A stretch of DNA of 61,521 bases, from positions 1 to 61,521 of the forward strand of contig UROI01000004.1 in NCBI GenBank assembly GCA_900549325.1, in the 5' to 3' direction. Positions 6,237-14,384 of the stretch are shown here, in pieces. This DNA comes from an uncultured Mycoplasmatota bacterium (GTDB taxonomy: Bacteria; Bacillota_I; Bacilli_A; RF39; UBA660). The position numbers and the translations under genes were made by a program. The notes beneath the pieces are model-generated. The model made no database searches and was not told where the DNA came from. It worked only from the letters and a program-made list of their open reading frames with translations. How positions within the stretch are numbered: position 1 is the first letter of the stretch; each line of letters starts with the position of its first letter.

Positions 6237-8024
6237 ATTCATTTTATTTAATATTTCTTCTTTATCTGATGATTTTATTATGTAATCAGTAAATCCTTCC
6301 TGTAAATAACTATCATCATAATCATATTTATTATCTTTTGTTAATAATATTACTTTGGTATTAAAGTTTCTTATTTCTAATAATTTTCGCATAATTATAT
6401 GTCCATTTTGTGGTTCTAACTCTTCATCTAATAATATTAAGTCATATTTTTCTTTACTTCTTATTCTTTCTAGTCCTTCTTTTCCTAGTTTTACACTAGT
6501 TAATTCTATATTTGTTCCACTTAATATTTTATTAAATAGTTTTTCACTTGATGGACTATCATCTATTAATAATACTTTCTTCTTATCATAAATATTATCA
6601 TATTTATTTAGGTTTGTATCTATGGTATCATACTTTTGGTCTAATATTATTTTCATAGTAGTACCACTTCCATAACTACTACTTGGTACGATTGTTCCAT
6701 TCATTAGTGTTATTAGTCTTTTAGCATTATATAGATTGTTATTTAGATTATGATTATCTTCTCTTTCTTGTTTCTTTGTGAATATTTTATTTATGTCTTC
6801 GGCTTTCATTCCGATTCCAGAGTCTTCAACTGATATTATTAATCTAGCTATGTCTCCTTTTATAATAGTATTTATATTAAACTCTATATATCCATTATTG
6901 GTGTATTTAATACTATTATCTAATATAATAGTTAAGGCTTTCTTTAAGTTTATGCTATCGCCATATAAGTATTCTGGTATATCACTGGCTATGCTTACTC
7001 TAAAGTCTAGATTTTTATTTTGAGCTTTGGGCTTGTATATTCCTACAAGTTCTTTTAACAATCTTTTTATATTATATTTTTCATTATATATTCTAACACT
7101 AGCACTATCAATACTTGATATATCTAATATTTCATTTGTCATAGTAGTAAACTTAGCAGTACTTCCCTTAATATTTCTAGCAGAATTATTTATTTCTTCA
7201 ACATCAATTTTTTTATTATCTGTTTCATCTAATATGTTATCTGTTTCTTTATCGATATCTTTGGTTATACCTCTTATCTCATTTGTCATATTATACAAAA
7301 ATAGTGTTTTTTCTTCATTAGCGTTATCACTTATTACTTTAGCCTTATGAACTTCATCTAACATTTTCATATCTGGATTTTCAATAGTAAAGTACATAAT
7401 AATTGTTATAAATGTTTCAGTTGCGGTTATTAATAATAATCCTGGATTTTGTTTTTGAATTACAACTACTATTAAGGTTAAAACTATAAATAAAACTACT
7501 GGTATACATTTTCTGCTTTTTAATATCTGATAGTTTTTTATTATTAATATTATCCAAGTTATTATTAATATAGCTGTTAATGCATAAATAAAGTTGGCAC
7601 TCGGCCCATACGAATAAACAATTTTATTTTCATTATGATAGTATAATGGTAGTACATATATAATAAATGATATTAAAATATATAGTACTGCTAGTAATGG
7701 TCTACTTTTTTTATAAGTCTCCTTATAATTTTTTTCTTTATTTTTCCTTGTTATTACAATAACATATTCAGTAAAGAAAAGTTCCCATGTAATAAATAGT
7801 AGCAATAATGTTTTAGATATAAGATCATTTATAAATGGCATCATATCTTTATAAAGTATAGTAAAATAGCACATTACTGCTAAAGAAACATTTAAAATAT
7901 TTGTTATTATTAACGATGAATATATTTTTGTTTCTATTGTTTTAACATTTTTCCTTTTAAAATATATTATTGTTAACATTAAACTATAGAAAAAACTGCA
8001 CAATGTAAAAAAATTATTAGCCAT
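6222..8024 (-). CDS. Membrane hybrid histidine kinase-like protein with degenerate transmitter (copy A)
   Basis: A 600-residue protein. The N-terminal ~210 residues contain about seven hydrophobic segments and are unrelated to copy B. After MYFTIENPDMK comes a HisKA-like helix in which the phosphoacceptor is Asn248 (NMTNEIRG instead of NMSHEIR). The HATPase domain keeps an N-box (DNSIKYT) and a DSGIGM G1 box, but the glycine-rich G2 loop is replaced by an Asn-rich stretch (HNLNNNLYNAKR). The C-terminal receiver domain looks intact (acidic DD, phosphoacceptor LLLDEE, T in LLTKD, K in IIKSS). The protein therefore probably cannot autophosphorylate but could be phosphorylated by, or sequester, another component. 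A 254-bp stretch is identical to copy B at 29940-31757. It follows the AMP-binding gene, separated by a terminator and a TATAAT at 8049-8054. Confidence 0.88.
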   Translation of the reverse strand: MANNFFTLCSFFYSLMLTIIYFKRKNVKTIETKIYSSLIITNILNVSLAVMCYFTILYKDMMPFINDLISKTLLLLFITWELFFTEYVIVITRKNKEKNYKETYKKSRPLLAVLYILISFIIYVLPLYYHNENKIVYSYGPSANFIYALTAILIITWIILIIKNYQILKSRKCIPVVLFIVLTLIVVVIQKQNPGLLLITATETFITIIMYFTIENPDMKMLDEVHKAKVISDNANEEKTLFLYNMTNEIRGITKDIDKETDNILDETDNKKIDVEEINNSARNIKGSTAKFTTMTNEILDISSIDSASVRIYNEKYNIKRLLKELVGIYKPKAQNKNLDFRVSIASDIPEYLYGDSINLKKALTIILDNSIKYTNNGYIEFNINTIIKGDIARLIISVEDSGIGMKAEDINKIFTKKQEREDNHNLNNNLYNAKRLITLMNGTIVPSSSYGSGTTMKIILDQKYDTIDTNLNKYDNIYDKKKVLLIDDSPSSEKLFNKILSGTNIELTSVKLGKEGLERIRSKEKYDLILLDEELEPQNGHIIMRKLLEIRNFNTKVILLTKDNKYDYDDSYLQEGFTDYIIKSSDKEEILNKMNKYLS

Positions 8025-8067
8025 TTAATCACCTACTCTGCTAAAATAATTATAACATAATAAAATT

Positions 8068-8095
8068 AAAAAGAGAATTATTTTTTTCTCTTTTT
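8068..8095 (-). terminator. Terminator of the AMP-binding gene
   Basis: AAAAAGAGAA (8068-8077) pairs perfectly with TTCTCTTTTT (8086-8095), 10 bp around an 8-nt loop, overlapping the stop of the AMP-binding gene. Downstream TATAAT (8049-8054, minus) may start a separate transcript for the kinase-like gene. Confidence 0.7.
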
Positions 8096-9988
8096 TACTT
8101 TTACATTATTATTTTTCTCTATTATGAATGTTGATGCTTTATTTTCATCAGAAATGTTTTGTTTACTTACTAATTCATTGATATATGTTGTAAGTTTTCT
8201 ATCATAATCTACTTTTCCATTCATTGTATAAGGAATCTCATCTAAAGCAATGTAATATTTTGCTCTATCTCTTGGCTGTAATAGTTCTTTACATTTTGCT
8301 TCTATTTTGTGAAGAATTAACTCTTTTTCTTCAGTAGAAATATTTTTATTTTTAAAAGAAACACATAGACAAGCAACACTTCCGTGAGCATATAGTCTGC
8401 TTGGAGAGCCCACTACAACTGGTAGTTCTACCTCTTCGAATGAAGCCGCAATAGATTCTATTTGACTACTTGGTATATTGTGCCCATCTGGTCTTACTAC
8501 CACTCTTTTTTCTCTGCCTTCAAAAAACATATAACCATCAGCATCTATCATAAATATGTCCCCTGTATTTATCCAAACTCTTCCATCTTTATCAGTATAC
8601 ATTATTTTGTCTGTAGCCTCCTGATTATTGTAATATCCTGCTGTTCTTGACTCTGAGTATATGAAAGCGGTCCCTTTTTCTCCATAATGCAATTCTTCAC
8701 TATCAATATCGTATCTTTTTTCTGGATCATTTAATCTTGGTAATACTTTAACTATATTTTTTGAAAGTGGTATACCAACACTTCCTAACTTATTTTTAGC
8801 ATCTGTTTTAGTAAAACTGCCACAAGAAGCTATCTCTGTCATTCCCCATCCTTTTAATACTTTTGCATTACTTCCATGCTCTTTAAAGAACTCTATAGCT
8901 TTCTTTTCTATTTCTTTATCTAAGTGATCTCCACCTATTATTATACCCTTTAAAAATGATAAGTCCTTTTTATAGTTCATTAATATTAATAGAAAATTAG
9001 GTACTCCCATAATGTAATTAGGGTGGTACTTATCTATTAGTTTTCCTAGTAGTTTTGGTGCTTTATCTAATGTAAATGTTGGTATCATTAATAAATGCTG
9101 GCCTTGACAAAGCATATCATGCATACCTATTACTAAACCATATGCAATGAATGGTGGCATTATCAATAAAAACTTATCACCAACTTCATTTTTTAATGAT
9201 TGCTTTTGAAAATAGCTTAAGGCATTAAATGCTTCATTAGTTAATTTTACTCCTTTTGGTTTTCCTGATGTTCCACTGGTATACTCTATAACCGCTAAAT
9301 CATTTGGTGTGAATTCTGCTACTGGCACATCTTCTTTACCTTCTGCCTCATTTATAAAATCGTTCCATTTGGTGTATATACTTTTTCTTTTATTACTGAT
9401 TTTTCTTAATAGGCTACTTTTTACTGAATTAGCTGCTGGTACTGTTACTACATCTTTAACATTTGTATCTTTTATAATGGTGGCTATTTTTTCTTCGGCT
9501 TTATCTATTACTACTGCAAAGGTTGATTTAGAATCTAACATATATTCTTTAATTAACTCTTTATTAATTCTAGGATCAATAACATTTACTACTGCACCTA
9601 TTTTGTTTAAAGCATATATTGCAAATACTGTTTCTGGTGTATATGGCATACAAACTGATACAACATCGCCTCTTTTTATACCACGATTGCTAAATGCAAT
9701 AGCTGCTTTATCAATATTTTTAATAAGTTCAGCATAAGTTATTTTATTATTGTAATATTCTGTAGATGTGTCTTCCCTAAAACTTTTACTTGATTCTACT
9801 AAATCTATATAAATTCTTCTTTTAGGTATTATACTAGCAATCTCTTCATTGCTATAATTAATTAACCAAGGTCTATCTATACTTGGTTTACCAGTTAATG
9901 GTCCAAGTCTTTCACCAGTTAATAATGTTCTAAGATACAAATCTCTTTCTATATCTTCTAATTCTAAATTTTTATTTTCTTTTTCCAT
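8078..9988 (-). CDS. AMP-dependent acyl ligase (acyl-CoA synthetase / fatty acyl-AMP ligase type)
   Basis: A 636-residue member of the ANL (AMP-binding) superfamily. It has the P-loop-like signature YTSGTSGKPKG (about residue 240), the A5 motif GWGMTE, an A7-like NTGDIFMIDADG segment and the hinge FEGREKR. The C-terminal catalytic Lys is in NGKVDYDRK. It would adenylate a carboxylic acid, probably a fatty acid, and pass it to CoA or a carrier; the substrate cannot be read from sequence. GAGGGGAG lies upstream of the ATG. Its promoter is part of a 126-bp segment (9993-10118) shared with the acyltransferase gene at 31820-32773, so the two are probably co-regulated. Confidence 0.88.
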   Translation of the reverse strand: MEKENKNLELEDIERDLYLRTLLTGERLGPLTGKPSIDRPWLINYSNEEIASIIPKRRIYIDLVESSKSFREDTSTEYYNNKITYAELIKNIDKAAIAFSNRGIKRGDVVSVCMPYTPETVFAIYALNKIGAVVNVIDPRINKELIKEYMLDSKSTFAVVIDKAEEKIATIIKDTNVKDVVTVPAANSVKSSLLRKISNKRKSIYTKWNDFINEAEGKEDVPVAEFTPNDLAVIEYTSGTSGKPKGVKLTNEAFNALSYFQKQSLKNEVGDKFLLIMPPFIAYGLVIGMHDMLCQGQHLLMIPTFTLDKAPKLLGKLIDKYHPNYIMGVPNFLLILMNYKKDLSFLKGIIIGGDHLDKEIEKKAIEFFKEHGSNAKVLKGWGMTEIASCGSFTKTDAKNKLGSVGIPLSKNIVKVLPRLNDPEKRYDIDSEELHYGEKGTAFIYSESRTAGYYNNQEATDKIMYTDKDGRVWINTGDIFMIDADGYMFFEGREKRVVVRPDGHNIPSSQIESIAASFEEVELPVVVGSPSRLYAHGSVACLCVSFKNKNISTEEKELILHKIEAKCKELLQPRDRAKYYIALDEIPYTMNGKVDYDRKLTTYINELVSKQNISDENKASTFIIEKNNNVKVKKRKK

Positions 9989-9992
9989 ATTA

Positions 9993-10118
9993 ATTTAACT
10001 CCCCTCAAAATCAGCATTAGTGTATCATAAAAATACATATTTTTCAAGTGTTTTTACCAAAATCGTTCTTGATAGAGACCTAGGCTCTATCAAGCCTCCT
10101 TGAGACCTTAGGCTCAAG
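9993..10118 (-). repeat. 126-bp duplicated segment, copy A: promoter plus two hairpins
   Basis: Matches 32774-32899 over its full length with about eight substitutions and two compensating 1-nt indels. On the minus strand it holds, in order, two AGAC...GGCT hairpins (10098-10119 and 10068-10094), then TTGAAA (10042-10047), a 17-base spacer, TACACT (10019-10024), and the ribosome binding site of the AMP-binding gene. The hairpins also lie at the 3' side of htrA. Confidence 0.92.
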
Positions 10119-10139
10119 GGGATACAAAAAAAGAAGTAA

Positions 10140-11246
10140 CTATTTACTTTCTTCAAGTGTTACTTCTGTCTTTAATTCTTTACCATTTCTATTATATGTA
10201 ACTGTTATTTTATCTCCAGGAGAGTGTTTATATAGTTCATATCTTAATTTAGCTACTGATGATATATCATCATTTTCAATCTTAGTGATTATATCACCTT
10301 TCTTAATACCTGCTTTATCTGCTGGTGAGTTAGATTCAACATCCACTACTGCTACACCTGTTTTAACATTATCTGGTACAGTTATTTTAGCCTGCCATAA
10401 GTAATAACTATTAGTTATGTCTAGCATACTAACACCAATGTATGGTCTCTTTATACTTCCACCTTTTTCTATTGTTTCAGCATAGTATAGAGCATCTTCA
10501 ATTGGTATTGCAAATCCCATTCCTTCAACACTATAACTTGATGTACCGCTGGTTTCTTGAGTTAATTTTAATGAGTTGACACCAATTACTTCACCATTAA
10601 CATTACATAATGGTCCACCACTGTTACCAGGATTTAAGGCTGTATCAGTTTGTAATACTTTCATATAGTAATCACTAGTAGTTCCATTTAAGCTTACTTC
10701 TACTAATCTATCTTTTCCTGATAGTATTCCTTTAGTTACTGTACCACTATAGGTATCTCCTAGAGGAGCACCTACTGCAAATACTGTGTCTCCTAATTTC
10801 ATACTTTCTGTGTTTCCTAGTGTTGCTACTTGCTTTATACTTGAAGTAGATACTGTTAATACTGCTATATCAGCATATGTATCTCCTCCTAGTATTTTAG
10901 TATCTGCTGAAGTACCATCACTAAAGATTACTTTAGCAGAATCTCCACCTGATACAACATGATTATTAGTCATTATGTAAGATGTTGATCCTTCTGTTTT
11001 ATATACAAAGCCTGTACCTGTTGATACTAATGTTTCTCCTTTATAACTAGCCACTACTACAGTAGCATCATATACTTTATCAACTGCTGCTGATATACTA
11101 TTTTCATTTATTGTATAATTCCCTCCACTACCAGAAGTTAATATTGTTCCATGGTCTAATTGTTTTATAACTAAATACGACCATGCTGCACCTCCTATAA
11201 AAGCTACAAATACTAGTAATGGTATTAATATTTTATTTTTTTTCAT
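10140..11246 (-). CDS. htrA: HtrA/DegP-type serine protease
   Basis: A 368-residue S1C protease with an N-terminal membrane anchor (about residues 5-25). The trypsin-like triad is His in NNHVVSGG, Asp in YADIAVL and Ser in NPGNSGGPL. A single PDZ domain follows (about 265-365, with SPADKAGIKKGDII). It acts outside the membrane in quality control of secreted proteins. The start lies 6 bp after the stop of the Abi_2-family gene, and its GGAAGGTGAT ribosome binding site is in that junction, so the two genes are probably co-transcribed. Confidence 0.95.
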   Translation of the reverse strand: MKKNKILIPLLVFVAFIGGAAWSYLVIKQLDHGTILTSGSGGNYTINENSISAAVDKVYDATVVVASYKGETLVSTGTGFVYKTEGSTSYIMTNNHVVSGGDSAKVIFSDGTSADTKILGGDTYADIAVLTVSTSSIKQVATLGNTESMKLGDTVFAVGAPLGDTYSGTVTKGILSGKDRLVEVSLNGTTSDYYMKVLQTDTALNPGNSGGPLCNVNGEVIGVNSLKLTQETSGTSSYSVEGMGFAIPIEDALYYAETIEKGGSIKRPYIGVSMLDITNSYYLWQAKITVPDNVKTGVAVVDVESNSPADKAGIKKGDIITKIENDDISSVAKLRYELYKHSPGDKITVTYNRNGKELKTEVTLEESK

Positions 11247-11252
11247 TTATTA

Positions 11253-12179
11253 TCACCTTCCTATTATTTCCATGTAATCTTTTGGGAATCCCATTCTATC
11301 TAATATTTTATTTATTGGTATAATATCTATTCTACCATCTAGTAATTCTATCTCGTATTCTACTTCTTTCATCATCAGTCTAAAATTACTTTCATTAAGT
11401 AGTATTTTAAAAATGATTATTACTGCAAATAAGTCATTCTTACCATATATATATTCACCATCCATCTTTGGTATATTCATATATTCATGATAATCGGTAT
11501 CTGGTATTACTCTCTCAGTACGATGTTCAAAGACAATATCTTCGTGAGCACATAGATTACGATAGTTAGATAATATTACTAGAATGTCCTCAAGGACTGA
11601 TGGTGTAGTATTAAATACTTCCGCTATTTCTATTTTGTCATCATCTTTTAGTATTGTATATAACTCACAAACAATACCAAAGGATAGTACTTTTACTAAT
11701 ACCCACATTGGTATATAGCCATAATTATTCATATAGTGCATAGTGGCAGCGTGAGTACCAACATTTATCCTTATTTGTCTTTTCATTTTGTCTATTAAAT
11801 CGTGCACTCTTCGTGATTTGCTATGGTCGTTTGTAAAGTTTTTAGGATTTAAATAGTCCTTCTCTTTATAACCATATTTTTTAGACAGTTGATACGATAG
11901 AACGGATTTCAATTGATTTTCGATAACTAAAACGTTCTTAAATATTATATTTCTAAAATTCCTATCAAATGTGAATAATGAGTAAACTTCTGAAAATGTT
12001 GTACCTGGGATAAATTTTCTTTCTTTAGAGGAAACCATAAATACATGACGATATCCCATTAAAAAGAAATAATTTTCTCTAAGTAATATTTCTTTAGCCG
12101 TATTTTCATCTTCAATTATGAGATTTTTTTCTTTCAGTATTTCAATTTGTTCATCTATTGTTTTAAAATTCTTTTCCAT
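11253..12179 (-). CDS. Abi_2 (AbiD/AbiF-like) abortive infection family protein
   Basis: A 308-residue protein with the Abi_2 features: an N-terminal helix-rich segment (IDEQIEILKEKNLII), an FDRNFRNIIF block, and a C-terminal HEPN-type RNase motif R-x4-H in NYRNLCAHED (about residue 215). In phage defence, AbiD/F proteins stop infection and their HEPN domains are RNA-cleaving or RNA-guided-system partners; that role is inferred here. Unusually it sits directly in front of htrA in one transcription unit. No antitoxin-like partner gene is adjacent. Confidence 0.87.
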   Translation of the reverse strand: MEKNFKTIDEQIEILKEKNLIIEDENTAKEILLRENYFFLMGYRHVFMVSSKERKFIPGTTFSEVYSLFTFDRNFRNIIFKNVLVIENQLKSVLSYQLSKKYGYKEKDYLNPKNFTNDHSKSRRVHDLIDKMKRQIRINVGTHAATMHYMNNYGYIPMWVLVKVLSFGIVCELYTILKDDDKIEIAEVFNTTPSVLEDILVILSNYRNLCAHEDIVFEHRTERVIPDTDYHEYMNIPKMDGEYIYGKNDLFAVIIIFKILLNESNFRLMMKEVEYEIELLDGRIDIIPINKILDRMGFPKDYMEIIGR

Positions 12180-12255
12180 TTGTACTCATCCCCATTATTC
12201 TGTAATAAAGTATATCATAGATTTGGAAAAATTGGTATATATTTTTGAGAAAAAA

Positions 12256-12274
12256 TGATATAATTATTTAGGAG
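12256..12274 (+). promoter_or_regulatory. Extended -10 promoter and ribosome binding site of the phospholipase-like gene
   Basis: TGATATAAT gives an extended -10 with TATAAT at 12259-12264. It is followed almost at once by GGAGG (from 12271) and the ATG at 12283, so the leader is only about 10-12 nt. Confidence 0.65.
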
Positions 12275-12282
12275 GCGATAAA

Positions 12283-13254
12283 ATGCCAAGTTCAGTGACA
12301 CATAGTTATTTTGCTAGTGATGTTTATAATGAGTTTAAAAATAAAAATAAAATTAATTTGGATTATTTGAAGGTCTTTGGACAAGGCCCGGACCCTTATT
12401 TCTTTTATGATTTTCATCTTTCTAAGAAGGCTAAAGAGGTCCATAAAATCAACACTTCTATGCAGCATAGTCTAGTTAATAAACATTTTGTTACACTAAT
12501 TAATTATATTAATAAAATGAATTATAATGATAATATCATGGTTAGATCATATTTATATGGACAAATATGTCATTTTGTTTTAGATAGTACTGTTCATCCT
12601 TTTACTATATATATGTCTGGTAGATATGATGAAAAAGATAAGAATACTTACAAATATAATGGCATGCATGAAAAGATTGAATACTATACAGATATATATC
12701 TTATTTATCAAAGAGAAAAAATTATGCCAAGAAAATATAAAGTATTCAATGAGATATTTAAGTTTGGTGAATTTAATGATGAACTAAAAGATACTATCGA
12801 TAAAGTTGTTAAAGAGGTATATAGTTATGATAATGTTAGTACTATTTATTATAAATGTTTAAAGGATATGAAGAAGTTTTACCATGTATTTAATTATGAT
12901 AGATTTGGAGTAAAAAAGAGCGTTTATTCTATTATGGATGCAGTATGTGGTGATAAGCTTGTTAAGAAAAAAGAATTATCTTTCCATGTTAATCCAAATA
13001 GTCATTTAGAATATTTGAATTTTGATAATAATACCTGGAAGCATCCATGTACTGGAGAAGAATTTAGCTATTCCTTCTTTGACTTATACGATATGGCTTT
13101 AGTTAAGGCTATTAAAATCATTAATGAAGTTGATAAAATGTTACAGGATAAAAAAATTGATAATAAAAAAATAGAAAAGTTATTTGGCAATCTTGATTAT
13201 GGTACTGGTATGGACTGTGATTTAAAGGCAGAATATAAGTATTTTAAATATTAA
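12283..13254 (+). CDS. Zinc-dependent phospholipase C family protein
   Basis: A 323-residue member of the Zn_dep_PLPC family. Potential metal ligands are in PSSVTHSYFA, GQGPDPYFF, YGQICHFVLDSTVHPF and MHEKIEYYTD, a His/Asp series typical of the all-helical family. No signal peptide is seen, so it may act in the cytosol, and its true substrate in Firmicutes is not established. It is monocistronic with a very short leader. Convergent A/T-rich palindromic sequence (about 13250-13312) separates it from the next gene. Confidence 0.85.
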   Translation: MPSSVTHSYFASDVYNEFKNKNKINLDYLKVFGQGPDPYFFYDFHLSKKAKEVHKINTSMQHSLVNKHFVTLINYINKMNYNDNIMVRSYLYGQICHFVLDSTVHPFTIYMSGRYDEKDKNTYKYNGMHEKIEYYTDIYLIYQREKIMPRKYKVFNEIFKFGEFNDELKDTIDKVVKEVYSYDNVSTIYYKCLKDMKKFYHVFNYDRFGVKKSVYSIMDAVCGDKLVKKKELSFHVNPNSHLEYLNFDNNTWKHPCTGEEFSYSFFDLYDMALVKAIKIINEVDKMLQDKKIDNKKIEKLFGNLDYGTGMDCDLKAEYKYFKY

Positions 13255-13283
13255 AAAAAAATATACTCTATACAATTTAATAA

Positions 13284-13640
13284 TTATTGTAGTTTAAAGT
13301 ATATTCCTTTTTTTATTAATATATTGGATGATGTATAGTCTAGTGGTACATATCCTTTTTTTAGTAAGTCTTCAATTACTATCATATTATAATTAGCAGC
13401 GAATAAAAGGTTAGCTAGAAATAACATGGCAATTGTTATTAGTATACCTATTTTAAATGGTATAAATGCCATTATTAATGCTGATACTGCTACTTCTGTT
13501 AGAAGCATAATATAATACATTTTATAATTTTTCTTTTTTAACGGATATAAAAATCCCAAATACAACATTTCTTTTATAAAGCCATAATCACATTCTACTG
13601 GTGGTGTGTATTCGTCATATTTTAGATATATCTTTTGCAT
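13284..13640 (-). CDS. Small membrane protein, DUF2628-like
   Basis: A 118-residue protein with an N-terminal soluble stretch, two hydrophobic segments (about 43-58 and 62-82), then a conserved-looking tail in which NYNMIVIEDLLKKGYVP resembles the end of DUF2628 proteins. Function unknown. AGGTGAT lies almost directly before the ATG. The family call is by eye and tentative. Confidence 0.65.
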   Translation of the reverse strand: MQKIYLKYDEYTPPVECDYGFIKEMLYLGFLYPLKKKNYKMYYIMLLTEVAVSALIMAFIPFKIGILITIAMLFLANLLFAANYNMIVIEDLLKKGYVPLDYTSSNILIKKGIYFKLQ

Positions 13641-13692
13641 ATCATCACCTATTATGAGTATATACTATTTTTGATTTTTTTGAAAGAGTTTT

Positions 13693-14355
13693 TTAATTAT
13701 TTTGAAAATAAATTTCTACGGAATCGGAGATTAATGATATTAATTTATTTTGATACTCTTTGTTTTGTAATAGGTAACTATCATTTGAATTAGATATAAA
13801 ACCCGCCTCAATAAGAACTCCTGGTGATGTTATGTGCTTGTACATGTAGTAAGTATTATCTTTTTTTATTTCTCTTACATTTGGTATGTTTTCTTTTAAA
13901 TGATTTGTTATAGTTTCTGCGATTAATTTATTTTCTTTGTTTTTAGTGGTATAAAATACTTGAAGACCTCTCCATGAAGAGTTGGTTACTGAATTTAAAT
14001 GAACCGAAATATACATATCTGGAGATATTTTGTTTATGTATTGGGCTCTATTATAAAGGTCACTTCTTTTTCTATTAACAGTAGTTGTGGATAAGTCTTT
14101 ATCATCCTCTCTAGTTAGATAAACAGTGGCTCCACGAGAGACTAACTCTTTTTCTAATTTTTTTGTTAATATTAGATTTAAATCTTTTTCTATTATCTGA
14201 TTACCTGTGGCTCCAGCATCAACACCGCCATGACCAGCATCTAAAATAATTACTTTTCCTAAAAGATTTATATTATTTACACTGGCTGTTACTTTTGGAA
14301 GTGTTATAGTTATAAGAAAAAAGCATATTAATATTAATAGTTTATATTTATTCAT
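13693..14355 (-). CDS. cwlD: N-acetylmuramoyl-L-alanine amidase, Amidase_3 (CwlD-like)
   Basis: A 220-residue secreted enzyme. A signal peptide or anchor occupies residues 1-24, then the Amidase_3 zinc site: His in LDAGHGG, Glu in IIEKDLN, His in ISVHLNS, and catalytic Glu in LIEAGFISN. It cleaves the MurNAc-L-Ala amide. The single-domain layout matches CwlD, which makes muramic-delta-lactam in spore cortex. With spoIIR in the same window this is a plausible sporulation role, but a vegetative amidase cannot be excluded. Confidence 0.85.
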   Translation of the reverse strand: MNKYKLLILICFFLITITLPKVTASVNNINLLGKVIILDAGHGGVDAGATGNQIIEKDLNLILTKKLEKELVSRGATVYLTREDDKDLSTTTVNRKRSDLYNRAQYINKISPDMYISVHLNSVTNSSWRGLQVFYTTKNKENKLIAETITNHLKENIPNVREIKKDNTYYMYKHITSPGVLIEAGFISNSNDSYLLQNKEYQNKLISLISDSVEIYFQNN

Positions 14356-14384
14356 ATTACACCTATTAATATATATGCTTTTTA

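Noticed and set aside
14086..14094. TGTGGATAA, a perfect DnaA-box match; others at about 34000 (TTATCCACA) and 49811
   Set aside because: Each is a single box inside a coding gene and far from the others. No cluster with an AT-rich unwinding region was found, so no origin is called.
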